A stretch of DNA of 35,251 nucleotides, taken from the NCBI RefSeq assembly GCF_937874145.1, contig NZ_CALNBI010000145.1:1-35251 (forward strand), read 5' to 3'. Shown piece after piece: positions 7,172 through 16,048 of the stretch (position 1 is its first letter; every line of letters starts with the position of its first letter). Made by a program: the position numbers and the translations under genes. A model generated the notes under the pieces. That model worked only from the letters and a program-made list of their open reading frames with translations. It ran no database searches and was not told the DNA's origin. Source of the DNA: an uncultured Chitinophaga sp. Its GTDB lineage: Bacteria; Bacteroidota; Bacteroidia; Chitinophagales; Chitinophagaceae.

Positions 7172-10100
7172 ATGAAACCATTCTACACAATTGTAACCTG
7201 TACCTTATTGACCCTTGCCAGTACCGGTGACGCGGCTGCACAGGCCGTCCGGAATGTCAGGTTCACCATCGACGCATCGGCCGCCAACCGGAAGCCGATC
7301 AGTCCGCTCGTGTATGGGACCAACGACCATTACCCGCACGCCACCGCCAAACGCATGGGCGGCAACCGGCTCACGGGTTACAACTGGGAAAATAACGCCA
7401 GCAACGCCGGCCGCGACTGGTTCCACCAGAGCGACAACTATGTGCCCGCGCAATGGAATACGCCCTGGGACCAATACGACGTTCCGGGATCGGCGCTCGT
7501 TGCGTTTCATAACCAATCGCTGCAGCAGGGCGCGTATTCACTCGCCACGCTGCCCATGGCCGGATATGTGGCCAAAGACAAGAACAGTGACGTAACCGCC
7601 GCGGAAAGCGCTCCCTCGCCCCGCTGGGCGCAGGTAGTGGCACGCAAGCCCGGCGGACAGCTTTCCCTCACCCCCGACGTGAATGACAATGCGGTGTATG
7701 TGGATGAGGAACTGCACTTCCTCCTGAACCGCTACAACCGCAGCAATACCGCCACCGGCATCAAAGCCTACTCGCTGGACAACGAGCCCTGCATCTGGTT
7801 CGACACGCATCCCCGCCTCTTCGGGCACACGGGCGTGACGGTGAATTACCTCATGACGAAATCGTATGAAACGGCCGAGCTGGTGAAGGAAATGGACCCC
7901 ACCGCCGAGGTGTACGGTCCTGCCCTCTGGGGTTACACCGCCTACCAGAACCTGCAATTCGCGCCCGATTGGGAGCAGGTGCGCGGCAACTACGCCATCT
8001 TCCTGCATTATTATCTCGCCAAGATGCGCGAGCGCAGTCAAACCGCCGGCAGGCGCCTGCTGGACGTGCTCGACGTGCACTGGTATCCGCAGCAGCACCG
8101 CAGCTTTGGGGGCATGAGCCCTTTCGATGACGATAACGATGACAATTCAGTGGCCGCGCGCGTGGAGATGTCCCGCTCGTTGTGGGATGAAACCTACCAC
8201 GAGAACACCTGGGTGCAGGACGCATCCAACGGGGGGATATTCCCGGTATTGCCGAAGCTGCATGAAATGACGGACGACTTCTATCCCGGCACCAAACTCG
8301 GGATTACGGAATATAGCTTTGGCGGCACCAGCCACGTATCCGGGACCGTAGCCCAGGCGGATGCGCTCGGCGCCTTCGGGGCCAACGGCGTGTACCTGGC
8401 CACTTACTGGGGCGCGGTGACGGGTTATATCCAGAGCGGGTTCGACCTGTTTTGCAATTACGACGGCAACGGCGCCAAATACGGCAACACGGCCGTGAGC
8501 GCGCAGACCGACAACCGGAACCTCAGTGCGGTGTACGCTTCCGTCAACGCCGGGAACGATCAGTACCTGCACGCCATCGCCATTAACCGCAGCGTGACGG
8601 ACACTGTGATCGCGACGGTTGCATTCTCAGGGGCGCGCGCTTACCAGAGTGCGTCGGTATACGCGGTTGACAGGAACAGTCCGCTGGTGCGTAGGCTTGA
8701 AGATGTGCGGGGGATCCAAAACAATTCTTTCCAGGTGAAGCTACCGCCGATGACCGTGTACCACCTGGTGCTGTCGGAAACCGATCTCACCGTATACCCT
8801 TATATCACGAACCTTACGATCGCGCCAGCTGTCGGGTATTCCGACGGGCATGCGGAGTTCACCGTTTCGGCGACGATTACAGATTCGGATAACGATATGC
8901 AGACACCCACCATTGACCTGCGGCCCGTGGGTGGGCAGGCGAATACGCCGATGGCACGGAACGGCGATCAATATTCCATCCGGTTTACCGTTCCGGCAGG
9001 TACGCCGTCGGGATTGAAACTGCTGGAAATTGCTGCGGTGGATGATGCAGGGCATAGCGTGAAAGGCAATGTGACCTACCGCGTGATCCAGGATGTAGCA
9101 TCTACCGACATCTGGAACGGCGATGCTATCCGTGGCGGTGAAGGAGAGCGCTTCGCGGATCCCAGTGACCAGTCGGCAGGCGTGCAACAGATAGAACGGA
9201 GGGCATCCGGCGGCAATACCGATCCCGGGAGCCTTTATCTCCGTTTCAAACACGATCCCAACAACTGGAGCCTCATGACCTGGCGCATCGATCCCAACGC
9301 GGCGAATGCACGCGACGTGAGCGAGTTCGGGTATCTCGAATTTTACATCCGTTCCAATGCGCCGGAATATGCAGACATTGAATTTAGCGTGAGAGACGCC
9401 AGCGCCAATATGAACGTTTCCAACACGGTCAAGCTAAAGGCGAACGGCTACATTTCTTCCTTCCACCCCACGCAATTCACCAAAGTAAAAATCCCATTCA
9501 CCGACCTGTTCACCGGCTCCGGATTCGATTTGTCGCGGTTGTGGCAATTCAACTTCCTCGTAAATACCGCGCAGGATGGTTTTGAAGTATGGATAGATGA
9601 TGTGCGCGCAGTTCCCTACGACAATCCCACGGTACAACCCGAGCTGCGCGATGTGCGCATACAGCCGGGTGAGGGATTTGCCGACGGCACGACGCCCGTT
9701 ACCATCAGCGCCATTGCATCCGATCCCAACAACGATCTCCGGTCTGTAACGGCGGATCTTTCTTCTATCGGCGGCGCCAACAACCAGGCCATGACGCCGG
9801 ACAACGGCCGATATACTGCTACCTTCACCATTCCGCAGGCAGCACCACCCGGACCGCGTACGATCAACGTCACCGCTACGGATGCGAAAGGGAACACGGC
9901 AGCAGGCTCCGCGAATTATTACGTCTGGAGCCCCGCTTCGTCCGACATCATCTGGGACGGCGACACCAAAAACGTAGGCGTGGCCGAAGCTTCCAGCAAC
10001 CCGGAATCCCGGATCTTCGTAGCGCAAACCGGCGGCAACAAAGGCCCCATCAGCCTGCGCGCACATCTTCAACCTAATCCCGAGCCCTATGCCTACGTTA

Positions 10101-12463
10101 CCTGGGACCTGGCAGAGTTCAATGATGCCAGGATGATCGACGTGCGCCAAAAAAGATATCTCAACTTTTCCGTGCTGGTACCCAATGGCGGCGGCCGCAC
10201 CGACTTCGACCTGCAGATCTATTTCAAGGACCGCTTCGGCGAAAGCACGCAGGTGCTGGGTTTGAAAGCCGGCGGATACCTAACTTCCTACACCGGCAAT
10301 TATCAGAACGTACGCATCCCCATTGCGGACCTGCTGGCCAATTCTCCCATCAACCCGGCAAAAATCGCCTGGATGGGATTGCTCTCTGAAAGATTGCCCG
10401 ATCTTGGCACACACGTGCAGCTCGATGATATTTACCTGAGCGGAAGCCCCGTGGCCGATGTACAGATCGAAACACAAGCCGCCACCTGCGGCAATAACGG
10501 AAAGATCGAAGTGAAACAGGTGACCGGCGGACAGGGCAATTACCGCTACCGCCTCGGCGCATCCGCCTTCCAGGCAAATCCTTTATTCGAAAATCTCACT
10601 GCGGGAACATACGACCTGCGGATCGAAGGTGACGGCGGTTTTGTGTACGTCGAATCCATCGTATTGACGGGTGGCAACGGGCTGCAGGGCTCGCTGTCAG
10701 TCGATAATCAAACCGGCAACATCGATCTGACCATTACCGGCGGCAGCGGAAATTACACCTACCGCTGGTCCAACAACACCACCACGGAAGATCTTACCAA
10801 TGTACCTTCCGGCGATTACGAAGTAAACGTGACCGACAACACCACCGGTTGCACCTTCAGCGGTACGGCGACGGTAACGCGCGCACAGGCCGTAACTTTC
10901 CATGTGAAAGACGCCAATTGTTTCCCCAACGGGATCATCACGGCTACGGTTGCCAATGCATCCGGAACATATCAGTATTTCATCAACGGAAACGCCAACC
11001 CGCAAGGCATCAACAACAACATGTTCTCACAACTTGCGCCGGGTGTTTATACGATCCGGGTAACAGGTGGCGGTGGTTTCGATTTCTCGCAGGACGTTAC
11101 GATGGGCGGAAACCTTAACGACATGGTAATCCGTGATGTTACCGACCATCATCACGGCAACATCGACATCACGATGGAAGGCGGCAGCGGAAGGTTCCGG
11201 TTCAACTGGTCGAATGGCAGCACCCAGGAAGATCTCACGGGCATGCCTTCCGGCAATTACCAGCTGGAAGTCACCGACCGCGAAACGCAGTGCGTTACGG
11301 CCATCACCTTCAACATCACGCGCACCGGGCCCGATGTAACTTTTACAGATGCAGATGCCACCTGCGCGGCGGGCGGAACGATCGTGGTGCGCACGACCGG
11401 CGTCAGCGCCGCACCGTACCAATATTTCATCAACGGCGTGCGCAACCCCGCCGGAGCGGCAACGAACGTTTTCACAGGGCTCCAGGGAGGCATGTACGAT
11501 ATCCGGATCACAGGTGTTAACGGATTTTCGAAAGAGCAGCTGGTGATCGTGGACGGATGGATGAACGACGTTGTGATCACATCACAGATCAACGCACAAC
11601 TGGGCAACATCGATATCAGCCTCACCGGCGGCAGCGGGGATTTCACCTATCGCTGGTCCAACAACGCCACTACACAGGACGTGAACGGGTTGCCGAACGG
11701 AGATTATTGGGTGGATGTGACGGATGTACAAACGGGTTGCGTGCTGCGCGAAACATTTACCATTACGCGGCCCGTCCATCCCACGGTCACCTTCACCATC
11801 ACCAACGCCGCCTGCGCCGCCAATGGCGTGATTGCGGTGCAACTCAGTGAAGGCGCGCCCGCCGCATTCCGGTATTTCATCGACGGAAGGGAAAACCCGG
11901 CCGGGCAATCCACCTTCCGCAACCTCGCCCCCGGCCAATACACGATCCGGGTGACGGGCAGCGGCGGCTTCGACAACACGCAAACGGCGACAGTCGGCGG
12001 CACCACCAACCCGCTGCACATCGTTGGCATTGCGGATGAGGACGGCAATATCAATATTTCCGTAAACGGCGGCAGCGGGGATTACGAATACCGCTGGTCC
12101 GACAAATCGACCACCGAAGACCTCACCCAGCGCCCACCCGGCGTTTACACCGTAACCGTCAACGATAAGGTTACGGGCTGCACCGCGCAGTTCACCATCC
12201 TCGTGGCCGCCAGCCGGGAATCGTTATGGATCTACCCGAACCCCGCGCAGGAAGGCTTCCGCGTCAAATACGTGATCCCGGAAAGTGATGAAATGGAATT
12301 GACCGTAATGGACCTCTTCGGCAGGATCTGGTTCCGCCAGGTGCTGACCGCTCCGCAGGGCAACCAATACATTCCCGCAGCGAAGTTCAGGGCGGGCATG
12401 TATTTCGTGCAGGTACGTTCGAAAAAGGATAAACAAACCCGGCCGGTGGTTATTGTCAGGTAA
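7172..12463 (+). CDS. Giant secreted GH44 glycanase with duplicated Ig/beta-sandwich modules, SprB-type repeats and T9SS sorting domain
   Basis: A 1,763-residue multidomain enzyme. Residues 1-24 are a signal peptide ending in AAAQ. Residues 25 to about 535 form a glycoside hydrolase family 44 catalytic domain, with LDNEPCIW (acid/base Glu205) and GITEYSFGG (nucleophile Glu380). The spacing of 175 residues is close to that of characterised GH44 enzymes, which are endoglucanases or xyloglucanases. Then come two tandem copies of an Ig-like domain plus beta-sandwich (Ig at about 545-643, sandwich 644-815; Ig 824-923, sandwich 924-1092). The sandwiches resemble carbohydrate-binding modules. Four alternating modules follow (about 1097-1680), each ending in a SprB-type repeat (GGSGxYxYRWSN...). 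The C-terminal 80 residues (from Ser1684, IYPNP motif) form a type A T9SS sorting domain. It should be exported by the Sec pathway, then T9SS, and attached to the cell surface or released for plant polysaccharide attack. Confidence 0.9.
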   Translation: MKPFYTIVTCTLLTLASTGDAAAQAVRNVRFTIDASAANRKPISPLVYGTNDHYPHATAKRMGGNRLTGYNWENNASNAGRDWFHQSDNYVPAQWNTPWDQYDVPGSALVAFHNQSLQQGAYSLATLPMAGYVAKDKNSDVTAAESAPSPRWAQVVARKPGGQLSLTPDVNDNAVYVDEELHFLLNRYNRSNTATGIKAYSLDNEPCIWFDTHPRLFGHTGVTVNYLMTKSYETAELVKEMDPTAEVYGPALWGYTAYQNLQFAPDWEQVRGNYAIFLHYYLAKMRERSQTAGRRLLDVLDVHWYPQQHRSFGGMSPFDDDNDDNSVAARVEMSRSLWDETYHENTWVQDASNGGIFPVLPKLHEMTDDFYPGTKLGITEYSFGGTSHVSGTVAQADALGAFGANGVYLATYWGAVTGYIQSGFDLFCNYDGNGAKYGNTAVSAQTDNRNLSAVYASVNAGNDQYLHAIAINRSVTDTVIATVAFSGARAYQSASVYAVDRNSPLVRRLEDVRGIQNNSFQVKLPPMTVYHLVLSETDLTVYPYITNLTIAPAVGYSDGHAEFTVSATITDSDNDMQTPTIDLRPVGGQANTPMARNGDQYSIRFTVPAGTPSGLKLLEIAAVDDAGHSVKGNVTYRVIQDVASTDIWNGDAIRGGEGERFADPSDQSAGVQQIERRASGGNTDPGSLYLRFKHDPNNWSLMTWRIDPNAANARDVSEFGYLEFYIRSNAPEYADIEFSVRDASANMNVSNTVKLKANGYISSFHPTQFTKVKIPFTDLFTGSGFDLSRLWQFNFLVNTAQDGFEVWIDDVRAVPYDNPTVQPELRDVRIQPGEGFADGTTPVTISAIASDPNNDLRSVTADLSSIGGANNQAMTPDNGRYTATFTIPQAAPPGPRTINVTATDAKGNTAAGSANYYVWSPASSDIIWDGDTKNVGVAEASSNPESRIFVAQTGGNKGPISLRAHLQPNPEPYAYVTWDLAEFNDARMIDVRQKRYLNFSVLVPNGGGRTDFDLQIYFKDRFGESTQVLGLKAGGYLTSYTGNYQNVRIPIADLLANSPINPAKIAWMGLLSERLPDLGTHVQLDDIYLSGSPVADVQIETQAATCGNNGKIEVKQVTGGQGNYRYRLGASAFQANPLFENLTAGTYDLRIEGDGGFVYVESIVLTGGNGLQGSLSVDNQTGNIDLTITGGSGNYTYRWSNNTTTEDLTNVPSGDYEVNVTDNTTGCTFSGTATVTRAQAVTFHVKDANCFPNGIITATVANASGTYQYFINGNANPQGINNNMFSQLAPGVYTIRVTGGGGFDFSQDVTMGGNLNDMVIRDVTDHHHGNIDITMEGGSGRFRFNWSNGSTQEDLTGMPSGNYQLEVTDRETQCVTAITFNITRTGPDVTFTDADATCAAGGTIVVRTTGVSAAPYQYFINGVRNPAGAATNVFTGLQGGMYDIRITGVNGFSKEQLVIVDGWMNDVVITSQINAQLGNIDISLTGGSGDFTYRWSNNATTQDVNGLPNGDYWVDVTDVQTGCVLRETFTITRPVHPTVTFTITNAACAANGVIAVQLSEGAPAAFRYFIDGRENPAGQSTFRNLAPGQYTIRVTGSGGFDNTQTATVGGTTNPLHIVGIADEDGNINISVNGGSGDYEYRWSDKSTTEDLTQRPPGVYTVTVNDKVTGCTAQFTILVAASRESLWIYPNPAQEGFRVKYVIPESDEMELTVMDLFGRIWFRQVLTAPQGNQYIPAAKFRAGMYFVQVRSKKDKQTRPVVIVR
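10457..12213 (+). repeat. Four ~147-residue tandem modules ending in SprB-type repeats
   Basis: Equivalent positions recur at codons 1097, 1241, 1389 and 1539, spaced 144, 148 and 150 codons. Each unit has a cysteine-containing half (C-x-x-N/G-G-x-I, then YQYFING-x-x-NP in three copies, then a G-x-Y-x-I-R-V-T-G segment). It is followed by a SprB-type half (GNIDI, GGSGxYxYRWSN, TTEDL, G-x-Y-x-V-x-V-T-D, TGC). Copies are similar in protein but clearly diverged in DNA. Confidence 0.85.
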
Positions 12464-12480
12464 CACTGTAAACGGAAATG

Positions 12481-12516
12481 AAAAGGGGCTGTATCCATTC
12501 GGATACAGCCCCTTTT
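12481..12516. terminator. Strong bidirectional terminator
   Basis: A perfect 16-bp stem: AAAAGGGGCTGTATCC (12481-12496) with its complement at 12501-12516, and a 4-nt loop. A-run on one side and T-run on the other suit both the GH44 gene and the convergent gene at 12610. Confidence 0.9.
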
Positions 12517-12540
12517 GCTTATGACACTTATGAAGCCGTA

Positions 12541-12564
12541 AAAACCGCCGTTTCCGGCGGTTTT
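12541..12564. terminator. Second hairpin terminator between convergent genes
   Basis: A 10-bp stem, AAAACCGCCG (12541-12550) pairing with CGGCGGTTTT (12555-12564), and a 4-nt loop. It lies 24 nt beyond the first terminator and may mainly serve the minus-strand gene. Confidence 0.8.
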
Positions 12565-12609
12565 CTCACACACTACAGGTTTTGTTCCTGTCTTAACCCC
12601 TGACTAAAA

Positions 12610-13515
12610 TTATTTTTTATCACGGCCATTGCCACGGGATGTCTCACGGGCGAATCTTCTTTCTGAATTGCCCCGGTTATTACCATTGCTCTGCTGGAAT
12701 TCCCTGCGCGGAGCCGGGCGGCCGATGCTGTTGTTCCTGTCGGGCCGCTGCTGCTGCGGGCGGCTGATGTTCCTGTCCGGGCGCGGTTGGCTCGGGCGGT
12801 TGGCGTTTTGATTACGATCCCGCTGCGGGCGGTTGTTGTTCCATTCCGGGCGCGGCTGGCTGGGACGGGTCACGTTGTTATCGTTCCTGTCGGGGCGCGG
12901 CTGGCTCGGTCGGCTGATGTTCCAATCGGGACGCGGCTGGTTGGGACGGTTCCCGTTGTTGACGCGGTCAGGGCGCCCGTTGTTATTCCTGTCGGGGCGC
13001 GGGCGGACAGCGTTATTGTTCCGGTCCGGGCGGCTGTTGTTATTCCAGCCCGGGCGGTCGTTATCGCGGCCAACGTATTCCCGGCGCGGGGCGGGGCGGG
13101 AGTTGCCGTGGATATCGTACCGGTGATTGCGGTCGCGGTCGCGCCAAACCACCTGGGTGTAGTTATTCCTGTAATGGGAATATTCCCTGATGTGGCGGCG
13201 GTGGTAGCGCCATGGGTCCCGGTGGTTGATCACTACTTTATAGCCTCTGTAGAAGTCGTAGTAGTGGTAGCGTGCCGGGAGGTAGCGCGTGTGGATCCAG
13301 CGGCCGAAATCGAAATAGACGTACATCTGCGTGGGAACGTAGTAGTAAATATCTATATCTGGCAAATAATAGTATTCCGCGTAATCGTAACCCACGGGGC
13401 CCCAGGCGGGTTGAATGCCGATATTGACACTCACCTGCACCTGCGCCGAGGCGGGAGACGGTTTGAAAGCCGTAAAAGCGGTCATCACAGCTAAGATTGC
13501 AAATACCCTTTTCAT
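12610..13515 (-). CDS. Secreted Arg/Asn/Pro-rich repeat protein with Tyr-rich N-terminal domain
   Basis: A 301-residue exported protein of unknown function. A signal peptide (1-24, ending in SPASAQ) is followed by a Tyr-rich domain (about 30-100: WGPVGYDYAEYYYLPD, FGRWIHTRYLP, YDFYRGYKVVIN). I recall that type of domain from hypothetical proteins of Bacteroidota. Residues 140-272 are low-complexity imperfect repeats around RPSQPRPDRN and RPDRNNN, flanked at both ends by RPAPRRE. The predicted charge is very basic. There are no catalytic motifs and no cysteine pattern. It might bind polyanions such as nucleic acid or acidic polysaccharide, but this is speculation. It has strong terminators at its 3' end and a 216-bp gap before the response regulator. 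Confidence 0.8.
   Translation of the reverse strand: MKRVFAILAVMTAFTAFKPSPASAQVQVSVNIGIQPAWGPVGYDYAEYYYLPDIDIYYYVPTQMYVYFDFGRWIHTRYLPARYHYYDFYRGYKVVINHRDPWRYHRRHIREYSHYRNNYTQVVWRDRDRNHRYDIHGNSRPAPRREYVGRDNDRPGWNNNSRPDRNNNAVRPRPDRNNNGRPDRVNNGNRPNQPRPDWNISRPSQPRPDRNDNNVTRPSQPRPEWNNNRPQRDRNQNANRPSQPRPDRNISRPQQQRPDRNNSIGRPAPRREFQQSNGNNRGNSERRFARETSRGNGRDKK
12700..13098 (-). repeat. Coding tandem repeats (RPSQPRPDRN type)
   Basis: Codons 140-272 of the gene consist of imperfect 8-18 residue units rich in Arg, Pro, Asn, Asp and Gln. The units are bounded by RPAPRRE at both ends. Such DNA is prone to slippage, so length variation between strains is likely. Confidence 0.75.
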
Positions 13516-13731
13516 ACGTGCTGGTTTTAGTTCTTTGAAAGTTAGACGGTGGAATAATTCCCCGGTTTAAGCGTTATGACAGGTTTAACATATCAAACTA
13601 GAATGCATATTTCGATCTTAAACGTTGCTATTAATGAAGAATGCATAATTCGCGCCAGATTTGCGCGGCTGCGGGGAATTCTTTCATATCTCCGGGGAAA
13701 CCCTTAATATTACGCCGACTAATCGATTCGC

Positions 13732-14370
13732 ATGAACAGCATCACCATCGCGCTGGTGGACGATCACCCGGCCATTCTTAACGGTTTGCAGATGATCCTG
13801 CAGGGTTTCCCGGACGTTTCCGTGACGGGCGCCTGGCAAAACGGGGACCAGCTGCTCGGCGGGCTGCAGGTGCAGGCCCCGCAAGTGCTTTTCCTGGATA
13901 TCCAGTTGCCGGGGCAGGACGGGTTGGCCTTGTGCCGGAGGGTATCGGCGGATTACCCGGCTGTAAGGGTGATTATTTTCACGAATGTAGAGGATAAACA
14001 TACCATCCGCACTGCGTTCCAGAACGGCGCGGCGGGTTATTTACTGAAAACTGCCGGCAGCCGCGAGATCCGCGAGGCAATCGATACCGTGACGGCCGGC
14101 GAACAGTATGTGCATAATGAATTGAAAGACCAGATGTTCCAGCAGATCATCCAGCGCAAGCCCAGCCGCTACGCTCCTTCCCTCACGCGGCGCGAAAAGG
14201 AGATCCTGGGATATATAGCTCAGGGGCTGAGCAACCAGGAAATCGCGGATAAGCTCTCCCTCAGCGTGCGCACCATCGAAAACCACCGCTACAACCTCAT
14301 GCAGAAGCTGGATGTGAAGAACACCGCCGCGCTCGTGCGCAAAGCCATGGAACTCGGGCTTGCCAGCTGA
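13732..14370 (+). CDS. NarL/LuxR-family response regulator
   Basis: A 212-residue two-component response regulator. The receiver domain (about 4-120) has acidic residues in VDDHPAI and the phospho-acceptor Asp56 in LFLDIQLPGQDG. Lys109 (LLKTAG) is the conserved receiver lysine. A LuxR-type helix-turn-helix (about 148-210) shows LTRREKEILGYIAQGLSNQEIA and SVRTIENHRYNLMQKL. It would bind DNA as a phosphorylated dimer. It is followed by a 84-nt gap and then a LytS-type histidine kinase gene on the same strand, the likely partner. No target genes can be named, although the repeat-protein gene divergent from it is a candidate. Confidence 0.92.
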   Translation: MNSITIALVDDHPAILNGLQMILQGFPDVSVTGAWQNGDQLLGGLQVQAPQVLFLDIQLPGQDGLALCRRVSADYPAVRVIIFTNVEDKHTIRTAFQNGAAGYLLKTAGSREIREAIDTVTAGEQYVHNELKDQMFQQIIQRKPSRYAPSLTRREKEILGYIAQGLSNQEIADKLSLSVRTIENHRYNLMQKLDVKNTAALVRKAMELGLAS

Positions 14371-14454
14371 TATAGGTAAAATTACTCAGATTCAAATACA
14401 GGTAATTCATCGTGTAAATCCATTTGCGATGTCAGGTAGTTTTGAGGAAACTTC

Positions 14455-15294
14455 ATGACCATGTTGCTAGTGGAAAAGAAAGCACCCCTCCTTTTACAGA
14501 CGCTGATTGCCGGGCTACTGGCGGCTTCGCTGCTGGCGATTGCCTTCACCGTTTACCAAAGCGGAGCTTTTGGCCGTTTGGCCGTATGGCTGGCGCTAAC
14601 GGCCGTGATCATCTCCGCCCTGCTGCTCTTCCTGCCGGTGGTGGCGCCCTCGCAGCAGGAGGCCCCTTCCCCCGAAACCCATGTTTCGCAGCTCCGGGAA
14701 CAAGCGCTTCAGGCGGAATTGCAGGCGCTTAAAGCCCAGATCCAGCCGCACTTCCTTTTCAACGCCCTCAACCGTGTAAACGCCAGTCTCCCCGCCGAAC
14801 AAGAAGCAGCCCGCGAAATGATCGCCAGGCTCGCCGACACCTTCCGGTATGCGCTGGACGCCACCCGGACCGACCTGGTTCCCCTCGGCAACGAGCTTTC
14901 CTTCCTCCGCGATTACCTCCAGATCGAACAGGACCGCTTCGCCTCACGGCTCCAGGTTTATATTGAAGCCCCTTTATCCCTGCACCCATACCGCATCCCG
15001 CCCATGTTGCTCCAGCCCCTGGTCGAAAATGCCGTCAAACACGGGATCGGGCCCTGCATCGATGGCGGATCCGTCACCATCTCGTGCACCCTGCAGGACA
15101 ACAAACTGCGCCTCACCGTCAGCGACACCGGCGCGGGATACGACGGCCCACTGCACCAGATCATGCAATCGCCCGGCGTTGGCCTGCGGAACACCGCCCT
15201 CCGCCTGGAAAAACTGTATAACGAACCCCTGCTGATCGCGCGCAACGCGGCCGGCGGTCTCCAATTCATGTTTGATATCCCCATTCAACCCTGA
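14455..15294 (+). CDS. LytS/YehU-type sensor histidine kinase
   Basis: A 279-residue membrane histidine kinase. Two hydrophobic segments at about 12-30 and 39-62 anchor it, with almost no extracellular loop. It may therefore sense membrane state or need a partner. The phospho-acceptor region is the His_kinase type (QIQPHFLFNALNRV, His99). The ATP-binding domain shows the N-box LVENAVKHGI, G1 SDTGAGYD and G2 GVGLRNTALRL. The start at 14455 is supported by GAGG 7 nt upstream. Kinases of this class usually pair with LytTR regulators, but the upstream neighbour is of NarL type. A strong terminator follows. Confidence 0.9.
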   Translation: MTMLLVEKKAPLLLQTLIAGLLAASLLAIAFTVYQSGAFGRLAVWLALTAVIISALLLFLPVVAPSQQEAPSPETHVSQLREQALQAELQALKAQIQPHFLFNALNRVNASLPAEQEAAREMIARLADTFRYALDATRTDLVPLGNELSFLRDYLQIEQDRFASRLQVYIEAPLSLHPYRIPPMLLQPLVENAVKHGIGPCIDGGSVTISCTLQDNKLRLTVSDTGAGYDGPLHQIMQSPGVGLRNTALRLEKLYNEPLLIARNAAGGLQFMFDIPIQP

Positions 15295-15320
15295 CCGTTC
15301 AAACGGAAATCATCCGCTCC

Positions 15321-15358
15321 GCGACCGTACGCCATCATCCGTACGGTCGCTGTTTTTT
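15321..15358 (+). terminator. Rho-independent terminator after the kinase gene
   Basis: An 11-bp perfect stem, GCGACCGTACG (15321-15331) with CGTACGGTCGC (15340-15350), an 8-nt loop, and a T-run at 15353-15358. Confidence 0.9.
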
Positions 15359-15445
15359 ATTGCAGCCGGCACCCCGGAAAACAATCCTGGCAACTCAGCC
15401 GTTAATCCGCAGGAAAGAGCAGGGAAATGATTAATTTTCAGGCTT

Positions 15446-16018
15446 ATGGAACAGGATTATTTCAGCGACCGGACTTTCGACCGGCAAGACTACCGCAGCC
15501 AACCTTTACCGGCAGGAGAATACGAACAATGCACTTTCCGAAACTGCGATTTTTCGGAAAGCGAACTGTCGGGCATCATCTTCCTCGACTGCACCTTTTC
15601 GGGCTGCAACTTCAGCCTGGCGCAGGTAAAAGGCACCGCTTTCCGCGATGTAAAATTCCAGGATTGCAAAATGCTCGGCCTCCGGTTTGATGAGTGCAAT
15701 ACCTTCAACATCTCTTTCAGTTTCGAACGTTGCACGCTGAACAACTGCTCCTTCTTCAACCTGAAAATCAAGAAAACGATATTTTCCGCCTGCCAGCTGC
15801 GCGAAACGGATTTCACCAACGCCGACCTGAACGGCGCTTCCTTCGCGCAATGCGATTTACTCCACGCCACGTTCAGCGGCACCGTGCTGGAACAGGCCGA
15901 CTTCCGGACGGCGGAGCATTACCAGCTCGATCCGGAAAGGAATAAGATTAAAAAAGCGAAGTTTTCGGTGCCCGGAGTGTTGGGGTTATTGAGTAAGTAC
16001 AATATCCAGATCTCATAA
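15446..16018 (+). CDS. Pentapeptide-repeat protein
   Basis: A 190-residue protein of pentapeptide repeats of the A(D/N)LXX/CXFXX kind: CTFRN, CDFSE, SELSG, CTFSG, CNFSL, AFRD, CTLNN, CSFFN, TDFTN, ADLNG, ASFAQ, ATFSG, ADFRT. These should fold as a right-handed quadrilateral beta-helix from about residue 28 to 155, followed by a short C-terminal helix region. There is no signal peptide. Members resembling Qnr or MfpA protect DNA gyrase, but similarity to those at a functional level is not evident, and most family members have no known role. It is monocistronic between two terminators. Confidence 0.85.
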   Translation: MEQDYFSDRTFDRQDYRSQPLPAGEYEQCTFRNCDFSESELSGIIFLDCTFSGCNFSLAQVKGTAFRDVKFQDCKMLGLRFDECNTFNISFSFERCTLNNCSFFNLKIKKTIFSACQLRETDFTNADLNGASFAQCDLLHATFSGTVLEQADFRTAEHYQLDPERNKIKKAKFSVPGVLGLLSKYNIQIS

Positions 16019-16045
16019 AAAAAGCAGCCGGTAAGGCTGCTTTTT
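16019..16045. terminator. Bidirectional terminator
   Basis: An 11-bp stem AAAAAGCAGCC (16019-16029) with GGCTGCTTTTT (16035-16045) and a 5-nt loop. It lies between the convergent pentapeptide and OmpA-like genes, so it can serve both strands. Confidence 0.9.
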
Positions 16046-16048
16046 GCT

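Noticed and set aside
12700..13098. Repeats that could be mistaken for a CRISPR array
   Set aside because: Units are imperfect, have no spacers of even length, and code for RPDRN-type peptide repeats.
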